DNA from: a bacterium
Lineage (GTDB): Bacteria; Bacillota_I; Bacilli_A; RF39; UBA660
Reading direction: 5' to 3'
Length of the DNA: 44,620 nucleotides
Assembly (NCBI GenBank): GCA_029007415.1
Contig: JAQXHT010000050.1
Location: 1-44,620, forward strand
The translations under genes were made by a program, and so were the position numbers. The first letter of the stretch is position 1. Each line of letters starts with the position of its first letter. Below are positions 35,126-42,403 of this stretch, in pieces. The notes beneath the pieces are model-generated. The model did no database searches. It worked only from the letters and a program-made list of their open reading frames with translations, and was not told where the DNA came from.

Positions 35126-35731
35126 TTATTTTTCCTTTCTTTTAGTGTTAATTAAGTTAACACCTTGTTGTTTTAATAAGATTTTACTAGCATTTACGTA
35201 ATCTCTACGATTTTCTTCATCGTAAGTTGCGATAGCATCTAAGTAGACGTTTATGCTATGTTTTCGATTATTTTCATCGAGATAATTAGCAAGTCCTAAG
35301 ACACCGTTTGTAATACAAATATCAGTACAACAACCTACTACGTTGAAGTTTTCTAAGGTAGTTTGTCTTTCCAGTAGTTTTCTAAAGTCAGGTGCTTCCA
35401 TAAAACTAGTTGAATTCTTTGTAATACTAATAGTATCTTTTGCTTGTTCATAGATTTTTAACTCATCTACTACTTCACTTTCACTTGTTCCTTTAAGACA
35501 GTGAGTTGTATTTCCAAATCTTTCGAATTCTGTTGATTCTTTAGTATGATTGTCTTTGATAAAGATAATTAATTGTTTTGTTTCTTTCGCTTCTTTTATT
35601 AGTTTTATTTGTGTAGGTATTATTTTACTGATTTCTTCATCATGTAATACGCCTTCTCTTACAAAGCCATTAACCATATCTACAATAATTAGGCAATCTT
35701 TATATAACTTTAAGTTATCTATTTTATTCAT
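35126..35731 (-). CDS. pncA: Nicotinamidase (isochorismatase fold)
   Basis: Hydrolyses nicotinamide to nicotinate, the entry step of the salvage route. 201 residues: catalytic Asp18 (IIVDMVNGF), probable catalytic Lys105 (ITKNSTSF) and Cys139 (GCCTDICI), with metal-site residues in KDNHTKES and the TTHCLKGT segment typical of this fold. ATG 35731 has AAGAGGAG before it; the frame is open further up, but that extension covers the promoter. First gene of the NAD operon. Its specificity could also include related amides, but the operon makes nicotinamide most likely. Confidence 0.9.
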   Translation of the reverse strand: MNKIDNLKLYKDCLIIVDMVNGFVREGVLHDEEISKIIPTQIKLIKEAKETKQLIIFIKDNHTKESTEFERFGNTTHCLKGTSESEVVDELKIYEQAKDTISITKNSTSFMEAPDFRKLLERQTTLENFNVVGCCTDICITNGVLGLANYLDENNRKHSINVYLDAIATYDEENRRDYVNASKILLKQQGVNLINTKRKEK

Positions 35732-35763
35732 AGTTTTTTCTCCTCTTATTAATATTTTGTTAA

Positions 35764-35837
35764 TAACTATAGTTAAAAATTTTACAAGTCTCTTCACTTG
35801 TTATTAACATTATATTAATATCATATGAAACCGTCAA
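35764..35837 (-). promoter_or_regulatory. Promoter and palindromes of the NAD salvage operon
   Basis: Minus strand: TTGACG (35832-35837), 17 bp, TATAAT (35809-35814), a strong promoter. The inverted repeat ACAAGT-N6-ACTTGT (35784-35801) begins at the predicted transcription start, and the perfect 12-bp palindrome TAACTATAGTTA (35764-35775) follows in the leader. Either is a plausible operator for the NrtR-type repressor encoded upstream; which one is not decidable by eye. Confidence 0.75.
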
Positions 35838-35901
35838 CCTCTTTTTAACATTTTTTTAAAAAGAAAATAATTTATGTAAATTAACAGATGACTATGTCAA
35901 A

Positions 35902-35934
35902 CAAAAAAGTGTCTGAAACTTAGTTCATAACACT
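35902..35934 (-). terminator. Probable terminator after the NrtR-type gene
   Basis: Reading leftward, AGTGT (35930-35934) pairs with ACACT (35908-35912) around an inner weak stem, followed by a T-run (complement of A-run 35903-35908). The closing stem is only 5 bp, so it may leak into the NAD operon. Confidence 0.5.
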
Positions 35935-36017
35935 CTTATTAGTTATTACTATCATTTATAATTTTATCTAATCTAGCTATCCTAGTTGCTAGTAAGTAAC
36001 AAATTTAAAACCTCTTT

Positions 36018-36842
36018 TTAATTATTATTTTTATATTTGAATAAGAAAGATGGTCTATGTCCTTCTCCAGTTTTCATTTTATCAGTTTTAACAACTTTAT
36101 CTTTAATAATTCTGCGAAAAGCTGGGTCTAATAATTTTTTATTTAATATTACTTCATATACTTGCTGTAATTCTCCTAAAGTAAAATACTCAGGCATCAT
36201 ATTAAAGACAATATCGGTATAATTTAGCTTATTCTTAATTCTTTCTAATCCTGATAAAATCACTAATGGGTGATCAAATGCTAAGTCTTTATTTTCTAAT
36301 ATTTCAAATTTATATCTATCGGTTGTTCTTTCACATAATTTCTTTTTAATAGAAAACTTAATTGTATCAGTTCCATTAGATAAAACCATATCTACCTTAT
36401 TTTGATTTTCTTCAAATAATACGATATCAAACCATGAAGCATTAGCATTAATTTTATCGGTCAATCTATTTTTATCTATTAAAGCTATATAAGAAGTAGA
36501 TACTACTCTTGTTCTAGGATCTCTATTAATATCATCAAAGGTATATAACTGTTCTAAGTATATTTCTTTAACATTTGTTTCTCTTTTTAAAACTCTTTTA
36601 GCACATTCTTCTAAAGTCTCGGTCTTTGGATTTAAAAATCCACCGGGTAAGCACCATTTATCTTTATAAGGATAATCATCTCTTTTAACTAATAAAATAC
36701 TCATCATTTTTTTATTAGTTTTGCGATAGTTTTCTTGCTTTTCTGACGAAACACTTATAAGTAAAATATCAACTGTCATTGATAATTGATCAAAAGCTTT
36801 TGGATTATAATGTTTTAAAAATTCTTCTTCGCTTTTATACAT
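36018..36842 (-). CDS. nrtR: Nudix-related transcriptional regulator, NrtR family
   Basis: 274 residues with the NrtR architecture: an N-terminal Nudix-like domain (about 20-165) and a C-terminal winged helix (about 205-270: MMPEYFTLGELQQVYEVIL, then DPAFRRIIKDKVVKT and a final GEGHRPSFLFKYK). NrtR proteins repress NAD genes and let go on binding ADP-ribose or related NAD metabolites. The Nudix box is degraded: GGFLNPKTETLEECAKRVLK, then RETNV, where the catalytic Arg-Glu reads Arg-Val and the Glu-Glu reads Arg-Glu, so it should bind but not cleave. It lies next to the NAD operon and 17 bp after mnmA, with which it is cotranscribed. Confidence 0.9.
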   Translation of the reverse strand: MYKSEEEFLKHYNPKAFDQLSMTVDILLISVSSEKQENYRKTNKKMMSILLVKRDDYPYKDKWCLPGGFLNPKTETLEECAKRVLKRETNVKEIYLEQLYTFDDINRDPRTRVVSTSYIALIDKNRLTDKINANASWFDIVLFEENQNKVDMVLSNGTDTIKFSIKKKLCERTTDRYKFEILENKDLAFDHPLVILSGLERIKNKLNYTDIVFNMMPEYFTLGELQQVYEVILNKKLLDPAFRRIIKDKVVKTDKMKTGEGHRPSFLFKYKNNN

Positions 36843-36859
36843 CTAACTTCTCACCCATT

Positions 36860-37972
36860 CTATAATAAATACCATAATTTTTCCTCATCTTTCATTACTG
36901 TCTTAACTATTCCACCACCAAGACAGTATTCACCATCATAAAAGACACAAGCTTGTCCAGGAGTAACTGCTTTAACATTATCATAAGTAACATAGATAGT
37001 TCCATCATCGTTATAAGTCAAATTAATCGGAACATCTTCTGCTCGGTAACGGAACTTAGCAGTACAATTAGTTGGTCTTTCCTCACAGTTAAAGTTAATG
37101 TCTTCAATTATAGCACCATTAGAGTATAAATATTTGTTATCTTCCCCTTCTGCTACATATAAGATATTTTCATCAAGATTTTTACCAACTACAAATAGTT
37201 TTTCTTTTGTTCCTCCGATATCTAAACCTTTTCTTTGACCGATGGTGTAATACATTAAACCTTGATGCTTACCAACTACTTTATTAGTATCAATATTGAC
37301 CATGTTGCCTTCTTTACTTGGTAAATAGTTCTTTAAGAAATTCTTGAAGTTTCTTTCACCAATGAAACAAATACCAGTTGAATCTTTTTTACTAGCAGTA
37401 ATTAAATCGTATTTTTTAGCTATTTCTCTTACTTCACTCTTCGTTTCGATGTCTCCTAGAGGAAATAAAACGTTTTCAAGCTGTTCTTTATTAAGTTGTG
37501 ATAAGAAATAAGTTTGATCTTTATTCTTTTCCTTACTACGCATAAGACGGCCGTTTTCCATTTTAGCATAGTGTCCTGTTGCTATATAATCAGCTCCAAG
37601 TCTCTTGGCTTCTTTTACAAAAGCGGAAAACTTAATATATTTATTACACATTATATCAGGGTTTGGTGTTCTACCTTTTTTTAATTCATCTAAAAAATAA
37701 GTAAAAACATCATCCCAATATTCTTTAATAAAATCGATTCTATATAAAGGTATACCAATTTTATCTGCTACTTTTTTAGCATCATTATAATCTTGCTCTT
37801 GGGGACAAATTGATTCATTTAGATTAGGATTACCTAAAAAATCGTTATTAATAGTACTATCCCAATTACGCATAAAAAGACCAATAACATCATATCCTTG
37901 TTCTTTTAAAAGAATAGCAGCAACAGACGAATCTACTCCTCCACTTAGACCAACAACTACTTTCTTACTCAT
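36860..37972 (-). CDS. mnmA: tRNA-specific 2-thiouridylase MnmA
   Basis: Installs the 2-thio group on U34 of tRNA-Glu, -Gln and -Lys. 370 residues: PP-loop VVGLSGGVDSSVAA, catalytic Cys pair in NPDIMCNKYIKF and STGICFIGERNF, GHYAKMENGRL, and the C-terminal beta domain. ATG 37972 (MSKKVVV) is best spaced to GAGTG; the ATG and GTG 6 and 9 bp upstream are too close. Heads a two-gene transcript with nrtR. Confidence 0.95.
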   Translation of the reverse strand: MSKKVVVGLSGGVDSSVAAILLKEQGYDVIGLFMRNWDSTINNDFLGNPNLNESICPQEQDYNDAKKVADKIGIPLYRIDFIKEYWDDVFTYFLDELKKGRTPNPDIMCNKYIKFSAFVKEAKRLGADYIATGHYAKMENGRLMRSKEKNKDQTYFLSQLNKEQLENVLFPLGDIETKSEVREIAKKYDLITASKKDSTGICFIGERNFKNFLKNYLPSKEGNMVNIDTNKVVGKHQGLMYYTIGQRKGLDIGGTKEKLFVVGKNLDENILYVAEGEDNKYLYSNGAIIEDINFNCEERPTNCTAKFRYRAEDVPINLTYNDDGTIYVTYDNVKAVTPGQACVFYDGEYCLGGGIVKTVMKDEEKLWYLL

Positions 37973-37995
37973 ATACATCACTCATTTCTTGCTTA

Positions 37996-38023
37996 ATTAT
38001 AGCAAAAAAAAGGAGTTTTGTAC
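37996..38023 (-). promoter_or_regulatory. Promoter of mnmA-nrtR
   Basis: Minus strand TGTACA (38018-38023), 16 bp, TATAAT (37996-38001) with TGC just upstream as extended -10. A weak GAGT/ACTC hairpin with a T-run overlaps it and may end the spoIIM transcript. Confidence 0.65.
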
Positions 38024-38036
38024 ACTCTGTCTGTAG

Positions 38037-38657
38037 TTATAGCAAAAATAATTTCAAAAAACTTGGCATAAAGAAAGTATCAAACAAGCTACAGCATCCT
38101 GCTACTACAATACTAACTAATAATACTTGTAAATATCTTTTCATTGAGTGTCTTAGTGATATATCTTGTTTTAAAAATAAATAGCTAAATAATTTTTTAG
38201 AAAAGAAAGCTGAAGAGAATCCTAGAAAAATTAAATATAATAAGAGTACGATTGGTCCTGGTATTAAGTAGCAAACCGCTAATATAATACCTTTAAATTT
38301 ATAGGTAGTAAGAATAGATACTATAGAAAAACTTAATAAAAAGCCTTTTCCAAAGCATAATATATAAATGAGTGGTAAACCAATAATAGAAATACCTAAA
38401 AGCCAGATGAGTATAACTAGAGATAAATTTCCTATCAAGCTATTAAATAACATTGGTATATAATTTATATCATTTTTCTTAATAGCATCAAAAAAACTAT
38501 TCAATTGATTGGTTATTAAAGTATGATCACTTTTTGATAAAATTAAGTTATAGATAATTCCTGAAATAATTCCTAGTGCAATAGTTATAATAATCGATAA
38601 GTAGATTTTTTTCTGTTCATAAAGCTTATTTTTTACTTTTTTACTTGCTTCATTCAT
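38037..38657 (-). CDS. spoIIM: SpoIIM-family membrane protein
   Basis: 206 residues, about five membrane spans after a short Lys-rich start. The pattern LFNSLIGNLSLVILIWLLGISIIGLPLIYI then FGKGFLLSFS and KGIILAVCYLIPGPIV matches stage II sporulation protein M, part of the peptidoglycan hydrolase machine (with SpoIID and SpoIIP) that drives engulfment. SpoIIM-like proteins also occur in non-sporulating bacteria. AGGGTG precedes ATG 38657. Spo gene neighbours: spoIVB lies 0.6 kb away. Confidence 0.8.
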   Translation of the reverse strand: MNEASKKVKNKLYEQKKIYLSIIITIALGIISGIIYNLILSKSDHTLITNQLNSFFDAIKKNDINYIPMLFNSLIGNLSLVILIWLLGISIIGLPLIYILCFGKGFLLSFSIVSILTTYKFKGIILAVCYLIPGPIVLLLYLIFLGFSSAFFSKKLFSYLFLKQDISLRHSMKRYLQVLLVSIVVAGCCSLFDTFFMPSFLKLFLL

Positions 38658-38714
38658 TAATATCACCCTTAGTAAAGCTTATTCTAAATATTTAGTAACT
38701 TGTTAATTTTTCTT

Positions 38715-38743
38715 TTACAAAAAGTGACTTTTTTTATATAATT
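38715..38743 (+). promoter_or_regulatory. Near-consensus promoter of the 29-aa membrane peptide gene
   Basis: TTTACA (38715-38720), exactly 17 bp, TATAAT (38738-38743). AGAGGTGA (38750-38757) follows, then ATG 38762. The leader is only about 12 bp. Confidence 0.75.
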
Positions 38744-38761
38744 ATGTTAGAGGTGAACAAG

Positions 38762-38851
38762 ATGAATAAGTTTATGAAAATTATGTCTGTTATCTTAGTA
38801 GTAGCAGTAATTGCTAGCTTTCTAAGCGTTATTATTTACTATGTTATTTAA
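38762..38851 (+). CDS. Single-span membrane peptide, 29 aa
   Basis: ATG 38762 behind a strong promoter and AGAGGTGA. The product starts MNKFMKIMSV and continues with about 20 hydrophobic residues (ILVVAVIASFL, then VIIYYVI), ending in the membrane. No second domain. Its stop overlaps the stop of the convergent 38844 gene by 8 bp, with no terminator between. It is not obviously homologous to the 37-aa SOS peptide. Function unknown; placed between spoIIM and spoIVB. Confidence 0.65.
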   Translation: MNKFMKIMSVILVVAVIASFLSVIIYYVI

Positions 38852-39149
38852 TATCAATAAATCCTTCTATTTCAGGTGTTATCTCACCGACTAGTAATTG
38901 ATTATTATAATATTTTATAATAATATCATTTAATCTTTCTTTGTCATTGGCAAGAGATAAAACAACTAGTCCTGCTATTCTATCAGAAATATACTGATTT
39001 AATCTAACTCTTTCACTAGGTGATACTTTATATCTATCAAATATTTCATTTATTGGGCTATTTTCATATATATAATTGACATAACTTTTAGTAATCATGT
39101 CAATTTTTTTGTCTTTTTTCAAAAATCTAACACGTTTCCAAACCTTCAT
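38844..39149 (-). CDS. Hypothetical protein, 101 aa
   Basis: Small soluble helical protein with a basic N-terminus (MKVWKRVRFLKKDKK) and the segment FDRYKVSPSERVRLNQYISDR. No recognised domain, no cysteine. AAAGGA before ATG 39149 and an extended -10 promoter (TGGTATAAT, minus strand, -10 at 39176-39181) support it. Convergent with the 29-aa peptide gene; the two mRNAs would overlap at their 3' ends. Confidence 0.7.
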   Translation of the reverse strand: MKVWKRVRFLKKDKKIDMITKSYVNYIYENSPINEIFDRYKVSPSERVRLNQYISDRIAGLVVLSLANDKERLNDIIIKYYNNQLLVGEITPEIEGFIDIK

Positions 39150-39175
39150 TTTATCAAATCCTTTACAAGTACTAT

Positions 39176-39181
39176 ATTATA
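39176..39181 (-). promoter_or_regulatory. Extended -10 promoter of the 38844 gene
   Basis: Minus strand TGGTATAAT with TATAAT at 39176-39181; no clear -35. It lies 27 bp ahead of ATG 39149. Confidence 0.55.
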
Positions 39182-39275
39182 CCATATCAGTGAAATAACT
39201 GGTAGATATTTACTCTATTTTTTTTGAAATTTTAGTCATAATAATAATGTAGCCTACTAAAAGGAGATGATTATC

Positions 39276-40325
39276 ATGAATTTTTTTAAAAATAAAAAAT
39301 GTAAGCTACAATATTTTCTCCTTCTTTTATCTATATTTATTATTCCCTTAAATGCTTTAGCTTATTCTAATTATATTATCCCAGGCGGAGAAACCGTCGG
39401 TATTGAAGTAAATTCTAAAGGTGTATTAGTTGTTGGTTTTTACAAAGTACAAGATGAATATATTGGAAAAGATGCTGGCTTTTTAGTGGGGGATAAAATC
39501 GTTTCAATTAATAATCAAAATATAACTACTATTGAAGAAATGGTGAATATTGTTAATAAAGAAGCGACGAACAAAAAGTTAGATGTAACTATTGAACGTA
39601 ACAGTAAGACTTCTACTCTACCTTTAGATCTTGTCTGTGAGAGTGATAGTGTTTGTAAGACGGGACTTTATGTAAAAGATGAAATAACGGGTATCGGAAC
39701 ACTTACTTATATTGACCCAGAAACTAAAATTTTCGGAGCATTAGGACACGAAATCTTAGAAAAAACAACGGGTGAAAAGTTTGAAATTAAAGATGGCAAG
39801 ATATTTAAAGCTGATGTAACTAGTACTACTAGAAGTAGTAATGGATCTCCTGGAGAGAAAAATGCTATTTATGATAAAAGCACTATTTATGGTAAAGTAA
39901 CTACTAATGAGAAATCTGGTATTTTTGGGAAATATCAAGATACTTTTCCTAGCAATGATACTTTAAAAGTAGCTAGTAAAAATGAAGTAGTTAAAGGTAA
40001 GGCTACTATCAGAACAGTTTTAAATGGTAGTGATATTAACACTTATGAAATAAACATTCTAGAAGTTAATAAAAACAGTGATACTAAAAATATTTTATTT
40101 GAAATAACCGATTCTAAGCTTCTTGAAGAAACTGGTGGTGTCATTCAGGGAATGAGTGGTTCACCTATTATTCAGAATAACAAAATTATCGGTGCAGTAA
40201 CCCATGTTATTGTAAGTGATACAAAGAAAGGATATGGTATTTTTATAACGACAATGCTTGAAGAAGGAGACAAAAAAGGTGCTAGTAGTGGTTCTTCCGA
40301 TAGTTTGTCTAAAAACTATCATTAA
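39276..40325 (+). CDS. spoIVB: SpoIVB-type PDZ serine peptidase with an IS-encoded C-terminus
   Basis: SpoIVB (family S55) is the forespore signalling protease that activates sigma-K processing. 349 residues: signal-anchor (about 10-30), PDZ domain (about 35-118), and peptidase domain with TYIDPETKIFGALGHEI (His158), the serine motif GGVIQGMSGSPIIQ (Ser294) and GAVTHVIVSDTKKGYGIFI. AAGGAG (39261-39266) fits ATG 39276 rather than the in-frame ATG at 39267. Residues 339-349 (GSSDSLSKNYH) are encoded by the end of the ISL3 element. Without it the frame would read Gly-Ala-Ser-Asn-stop, so only the tail is altered and activity is probably kept. Confidence 0.9.
   Translation: MNFFKNKKCKLQYFLLLLSIFIIPLNALAYSNYIIPGGETVGIEVNSKGVLVVGFYKVQDEYIGKDAGFLVGDKIVSINNQNITTIEEMVNIVNKEATNKKLDVTIERNSKTSTLPLDLVCESDSVCKTGLYVKDEITGIGTLTYIDPETKIFGALGHEILEKTTGEKFEIKDGKIFKADVTSTTRSSNGSPGEKNAIYDKSTIYGKVTTNEKSGIFGKYQDTFPSNDTLKVASKNEVVKGKATIRTVLNGSDINTYEINILEVNKNSDTKNILFEITDSKLLEETGGVIQGMSGSPIIQNNKIIGAVTHVIVSDTKKGYGIFITTMLEEGDKKGASSGSSDSLSKNYH
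40282..40289 (+). repeat. Left target-site duplication of the ISL3 element
   Basis: CTAGTAGT directly before the left end. It matches CTAGTAAT after the right end at 7 of 8 bases. Eight-base duplications are the norm for the ISL3 family. Confidence 0.75.
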
Positions 40326-40349
40326 GTAGGTTGAAATATACCTGCTTTT
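40290..40349 (+). repeat. Left 60-bp inverted end of the ISL3 element
   Basis: Sixty bases identical to the reverse complement of 42188-42247. They supply the last 11 codons and stop of spoIVB, a replacement terminator hairpin, and the final base pair of the transposase stop codon. Confidence 0.93.
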
Positions 40350-42152
40350 ATGATGCCAAAATATCTTCTACTATAGTTGAAATGTCAAAATCATCCAAAG
40401 TTGACATGAAACTTATGTAACTTCTCTTTAAAAGGTTGCATAATTTTGATTTTCCATATACAATACGTTTGATAAGTTTAAATTTGTTGTTGTTACCTTC
40501 AACAAATCCAGAATTTATTTCATAAGATATTGCATTTTTGATTGGGGCAATATCTTTTTTTAATCCATTGCAAAATGGTGTAACATCATCTTGATACGTT
40601 TTTATGAATTCATCAAGATTATTAGGGGATGCACTAAACATCACATCATGAAAATCTTTAAATAAAGATTGTACTTTTTTAGCTATTGGATATTTTTCAT
40701 ATATTAATTCTATATTTTTTTCAACTTTCGAATTTTTGACTTTATTTCTATCTATCGTTAGTAAATATTTTAATAGCTCTTGCCTTGTTATAATCTCCAC
40801 ATCAGATGGATATTCAAGCCTTAAAAATGTTGTTTTCTCTTCATAATTATCCCCTTGTTTTTGGCAACTAAATTAATGTAATTAGCAAGATATCTATCTG
40901 ATGCTTTTCGCAACCTTTTAACTTTACGTAAGCAAATATGTATTCTTGTGAAATATTATCATTTAACATTTTATTAACAATATTACTATAATCATCCATT
41001 TTAGTTTTTCCTTTATTGTATAATCTTATTTTATCAATATCGTTTACTTCTTCAGCGGACATTCTTAAATATTTACGAAGTGATGTAACTGATATTTTAA
41101 ATTCTGTAGCAAGCTCTTTAAGAGTATAACTAGGATTATTTTTTGATAGTTCTCTTAATTTTATTACCATTTGTTTCTTTTCAATTCTTCTTTGTTTCTG
41201 TTCTATGTATTGCTTTGAATCAAAATTCCTCAGTTTATTGTCATAAACTATCTCATTTCCGTCTTTATCAATTGGAATTGAATTATCATAATTAAGTGTT
41301 TCTAAAACTTTAGAATCAATATTAGCTAATTCTTTTGTTACCTTTGCTACTGGCTTGCCTGTTATTCTTCCATCTTTTATAAAAATTTTTTCTGGTATTT
41401 CACTATAGAATATGTCTTTTATATTTTCTATTAAATTTTGAAATAAATGAAATCTATCTGCTACTTGAACACAATTGGGAATAACATTGTTAATAGCTGT
41501 TGCATAAGCACTGGCTCTATCTCTAGCAACTGTTCTTATTTTTGGATGCTCTTTCAACCAATCTTCAAATGTTTTAGCATCTCTTCCTTCTAACAATGTT
41601 ATGAGATGATGCTCTTTAAGATCATATATAGCTGTTACATATTTTTGACCTTTTCTTATTGCAACATCATCTACTCCAATTTCTTCTATATCAGCATCAT
41701 CCTTAATTACAATATTACTAATGATTTTGTCTACTACATCAGCACTTACACTTGCTCCTAACAAAGACAATATTAATGAGGTTGCAGTAGAACTTAAAAA
41801 AATAGCTAAAGTTAGTATGAACTGAATAAAATTATCAGTCTTTACCTTATTTTTTCTTGCAAATGGCAATACCTCATCAAAATATTTTTTATCACAAATT
41901 TCATTAGTGCATAGATATTTGTGAGCATGAACATGTAACCATATAGATTCGAAATTATATGGAATATCTTCAATATCCCTATAATAAGTACTCACATTAT
42001 TTACTTCACTAACTTTCGAACATTCAGGACATTTGCAACTAGACACTTCTGATTCAATATCCAAAATTACCTTTATAAACTGATTCTCTTTTTTCAATTA
42101 TTTTATAAGCATCAGTATAATATGTATTTACTTCGTACATTTTTGACTCCAT
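40348..42152 (-). pseudogene. ISL3-family transposase, frameshifted
   Basis: Domains of an ISL3 DDE transposase can be followed through several frames: N-terminal zinc-ribbon (CKCPEC and CTNEIC), DDE core with Asp in EIGVDDVAIRKG and Asp in CVQVADRFHLFQNL, an inserted helix-turn-helix (YTLKELATEFKIS), and the Glu motif SGFVEGNNNKFKLIKR in the C-terminal part. Three one-base shifts are needed: in an A6 run (T-run 42089-42094), near 40890-40905 (before DRYLANYINLVAKNKG) and near 40850 in a G4 run (into DNYEEKTTFLRLEYPSD). The best start is ATG 42152. One shift could be programmed, but three suggest a dead gene or base-calling errors at homopolymers. Confidence 0.85.
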
Positions 42153-42187
42153 TATATTCTATATATTTATAATATAAGGATACACAA

Positions 42188-42247
42188 AAAAGCAGGTATA
42201 TTTCAACCTACTTAATGATAGTTTTTAGACAAACTATCGGAAGAACC
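42188..42247 (-). repeat. Right 60-bp inverted end of the ISL3 element
   Basis: Perfect reverse complement of 40290-40349. It is followed by the second target copy CTAGTAAT (42248-42255) and then TAGCATCTTTTT, the orphaned right arm of the spoIVB terminator. Confidence 0.93.
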
Positions 42248-42403
42248 CTAGTAATTAGCATCTTTTTACTTTGACATAGAACTAAAATGGAATCATAGTT
42301 TTAGAACAATATATATTGGCAAACTTTAAATCACGTACTCTTTTATTTTTAACTTCTTGTTAATGCAACATATAATTTATTAATAGAAATCTTGATTTAA
42401 TTA

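Larger units (their letters stand above)
40290..42247. mobile_element. ISL3-family insertion sequence, 1958 bp
   Basis: Bounded by 60-bp perfect inverted repeats starting GGTTCTTCCGATAG, and by an 8-bp target duplication with one mismatch. It holds one ISL3-type transposase gene on the minus strand, now frameshifted. Each end carries two hairpins: GATAGTTT/AAACTATC (40299-40320) and AAGTAGGT/ACCTGCTT (40324-40347), the second able to terminate incoming transcription. The 60-bp ends are longer than the ISL3 ends I know of. The element sits in the loop of the spoIVB terminator. Confidence 0.9.

Noticed and set aside
35871..35880. Third copy of TTTATGTAAA upstream of the NAD operon, identical to an XRE operator half
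   Set aside because: A single AT-rich decamer is expected about once by chance in 44 kb; no second palindrome 23 bp away, so a regulatory link is not supported.
39215..39252. Sigma-E or sigma-G type promoter before spoIVB
   Set aside because: A CATAATA-like -10 is present, but no matching -35 at proper distance; AT-rich background makes this unsafe.
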